DNA of 64,000 nucleotides, from contig CAWDHI010000011.1 in the NCBI GenBank assembly GCA_963802095.1, positions 83,335-147,334 of the forward strand. The letters are read 5' to 3'. The stretch comes from CAVVEQ01 sp963802095. Its GTDB lineage: Bacteria > Chloroflexota > Anaerolineae > Anaerolineales > Anaerolineaceae. Positions 63,285 through 64,000 of this stretch are shown here, in pieces. Under the pieces are notes generated by a model that was not told the origin of the DNA, made no database searches, and worked only from the letters and a program-made list of their open reading frames with translations. The position numbers and the translations under genes were made by a program. Numbering within the stretch: position 1 is the stretch's first letter; each line of letters opens with the position of its first letter.

Positions 63285-63349
63285 CAAAGAGCTAACGAGG
63301 CAAGTTTGATATACTCAGGGAAGATCGAACAATTGGAGGCTAGGAAAAG

Positions 63350-64000
63350 ATGGGCAAGCGGCAATTCCTGCTCAGTGTAGTGCATTTTCTACTGAAGACC
63401 ATCACGCATACCATCCTATGAGGGGCTGGAGCACATCCCGGCTACAGGTGGGGTGCTTATCGCCACCAACCACCTCAGCAGGTTGGATATCCCGGTGCTG
63501 TTTGATATCCCCACCAGGTCTGAGTTGACCTGCGTGATCACGACAAAATATAAGAAGAATGTTCTCATTGCCCCTCTGGCCTGGATGGGGGAGGCGATCT
63601 GGATCGACCGGGATATCGCCGATTTCACGGCCATCCGGGCAGCCCTGGATTATTTGAAGCAAGGGAACGCGCTTGGGATCTCACCCGAAGGGACACGCTC
63701 TACCACCGGCGGGTTGCTTCCAGGTAAATCCGGGATTATTTTCCTGGCGTTACGCAGCGGGGTGCCGATCGTACCGGTGGGCATTACAGGCACAGCGACG
63801 GGCGTGCACGAACTGGTTCGCTTGCGAAAACCAAAAATGAAAGCGACTTTCGGCCCGGCGTTCACCATCCCGGAGATCGGGCGCGAGAACCGTGAAGCTG
63901 AAATGCAGCGCTGGACGGACGAGGTGATGTGCCGCATCGCGGTTCTGCTGCCTGAGGAGAACCGCGGGGTGTACCGGGAGCATCCACGGGTGAAGGAGCT
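63350..64000 (+). CDS. 1-acyl-glycerol-3-phosphate acyltransferase (PlsC type), frameshifted and cut by window end
   Basis: The ATG at 63350 has GGAGGCTAGG upstream and starts MGKRQFLLSVVHFLLKTITH. The first frame meets a TGA at 63419-63421. The rest (YEGLEHIPATGGVLIATNHLSRLD and onward) is in the next frame. One extra base near 63413-63417 explains this. The acyltransferase motifs NHxxxxD (NHLSRLD) and SPEGTRS are intact. The enzyme makes phosphatidic acid at the membrane. The 3' end lies beyond the window. Confidence 0.82.

Noticed and set aside
63419..63421. TGA in plsC as a second selenocysteine codon
   Set aside because: The conserved protein continues in the next frame, not the same frame, so a frameshift explains it and Sec insertion does not.
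1..64000. CRISPR array, prophage or rRNA operon
   Set aside because: No spaced direct repeats of CRISPR size, no phage structural genes and no rRNA sequence were seen. The only short tandem array is the 8-bp repeat at 40994-41041.

Overview
The window looks like a chromosomal segment of a Chloroflexota bacterium, most likely class Anaerolineae. That placement is an inference from gene content: an R3H-type AAA ATPase next to tmk, a PadR/DUF2812 pair, SCP2 and M24 proteins, a beta-helix surface protein, RHS debris and DUF2177. No rRNA or other taxonomic marker is present. Most of the window is GC-rich and gene-dense. About 33.1-38 kb is AT-rich, gene-poor and full of decayed genes.

Layout. 0-2.4 kb: the 3' end of a CorA-type transporter, then an intact IS3-family element that sits in the loop of a terminator. 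2.4-9.2 kb (- strand): pepF, an inositol-monophosphatase family enzyme, an HD hydrolase, hutI, an MFS transporter, a small protein and an Rrf2 regulator. 9.3-13.3 kb (+): thioesterase, M42 aminopeptidase and gatB, then an autoregulated-looking padR/DUF2812 pair. 13.4-17.4 kb (-): a serine-palmitoyltransferase-like alpha-oxoamine synthase, a two-component system and a small secreted protein. 17.5-21.4 kb (+): gdhA with a promoter/terminator leader, a lipoprotein, SCP2 and an M24 protein. 21.4-26.6 kb: a rearranged stretch with palindromes, a small possible immunity protein, a DUF5674 pair, DUF2804 and a beta-helix gene truncated at both ends. 26.7-33.1 kb: an Mrp-type ATPase, an MBL hydrolase, a DUF4013 protein, pdxST with a GNAT-like protein, and rubrerythrin. 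33.1-37.9 kb: the decay island (DUF2177, IS1380 and membrane-protein remnants, plus one intact sulfatase-like gene and a stub of its paralog).

37.9-43.9 kb: a P-type ATPase behind a yybP-ykoY-type manganese riboswitch, a YtrA-type regulator with an 8-bp tandem-repeat promoter, a stomatin and an alpha/beta hydrolase lipoprotein. 43.9-47.6 kb: two parS-like sites, a PEP/pyruvate-binding protein and dnaN, which suggests proximity to the replication origin. 47.6-53.5 kb: GNAT, a LysM/M23 peptidase, small membrane proteins, tRNA-Arg, an RHS remnant, an FAD oxidoreductase and a nucleotidyltransferase pair. 54-64 kb: a PEPCK/HPr-kinase-like ATPase, a FAS1 lipoprotein, a kinase-like protein, a methyltransferase, R3H-AAA, tmk, a J-domain/DsbA/cyclophilin fusion and the 5' part of plsC.

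The most interesting object is the fusion at 61628-63214. Its only internal stop is a TGA exactly at the first position of the expected CPYC redox motif, and a hairpin fitting the bacterial SECIS model lies 23 nt downstream. It is therefore a strong candidate for an undescribed selenoprotein architecture: J domain, membrane helix, UxxC thioredoxin fold, cyclophilin. A caution: five other genes carry single frameshifts, each explainable by one extra base, so the sequence may contain some base-level errors.
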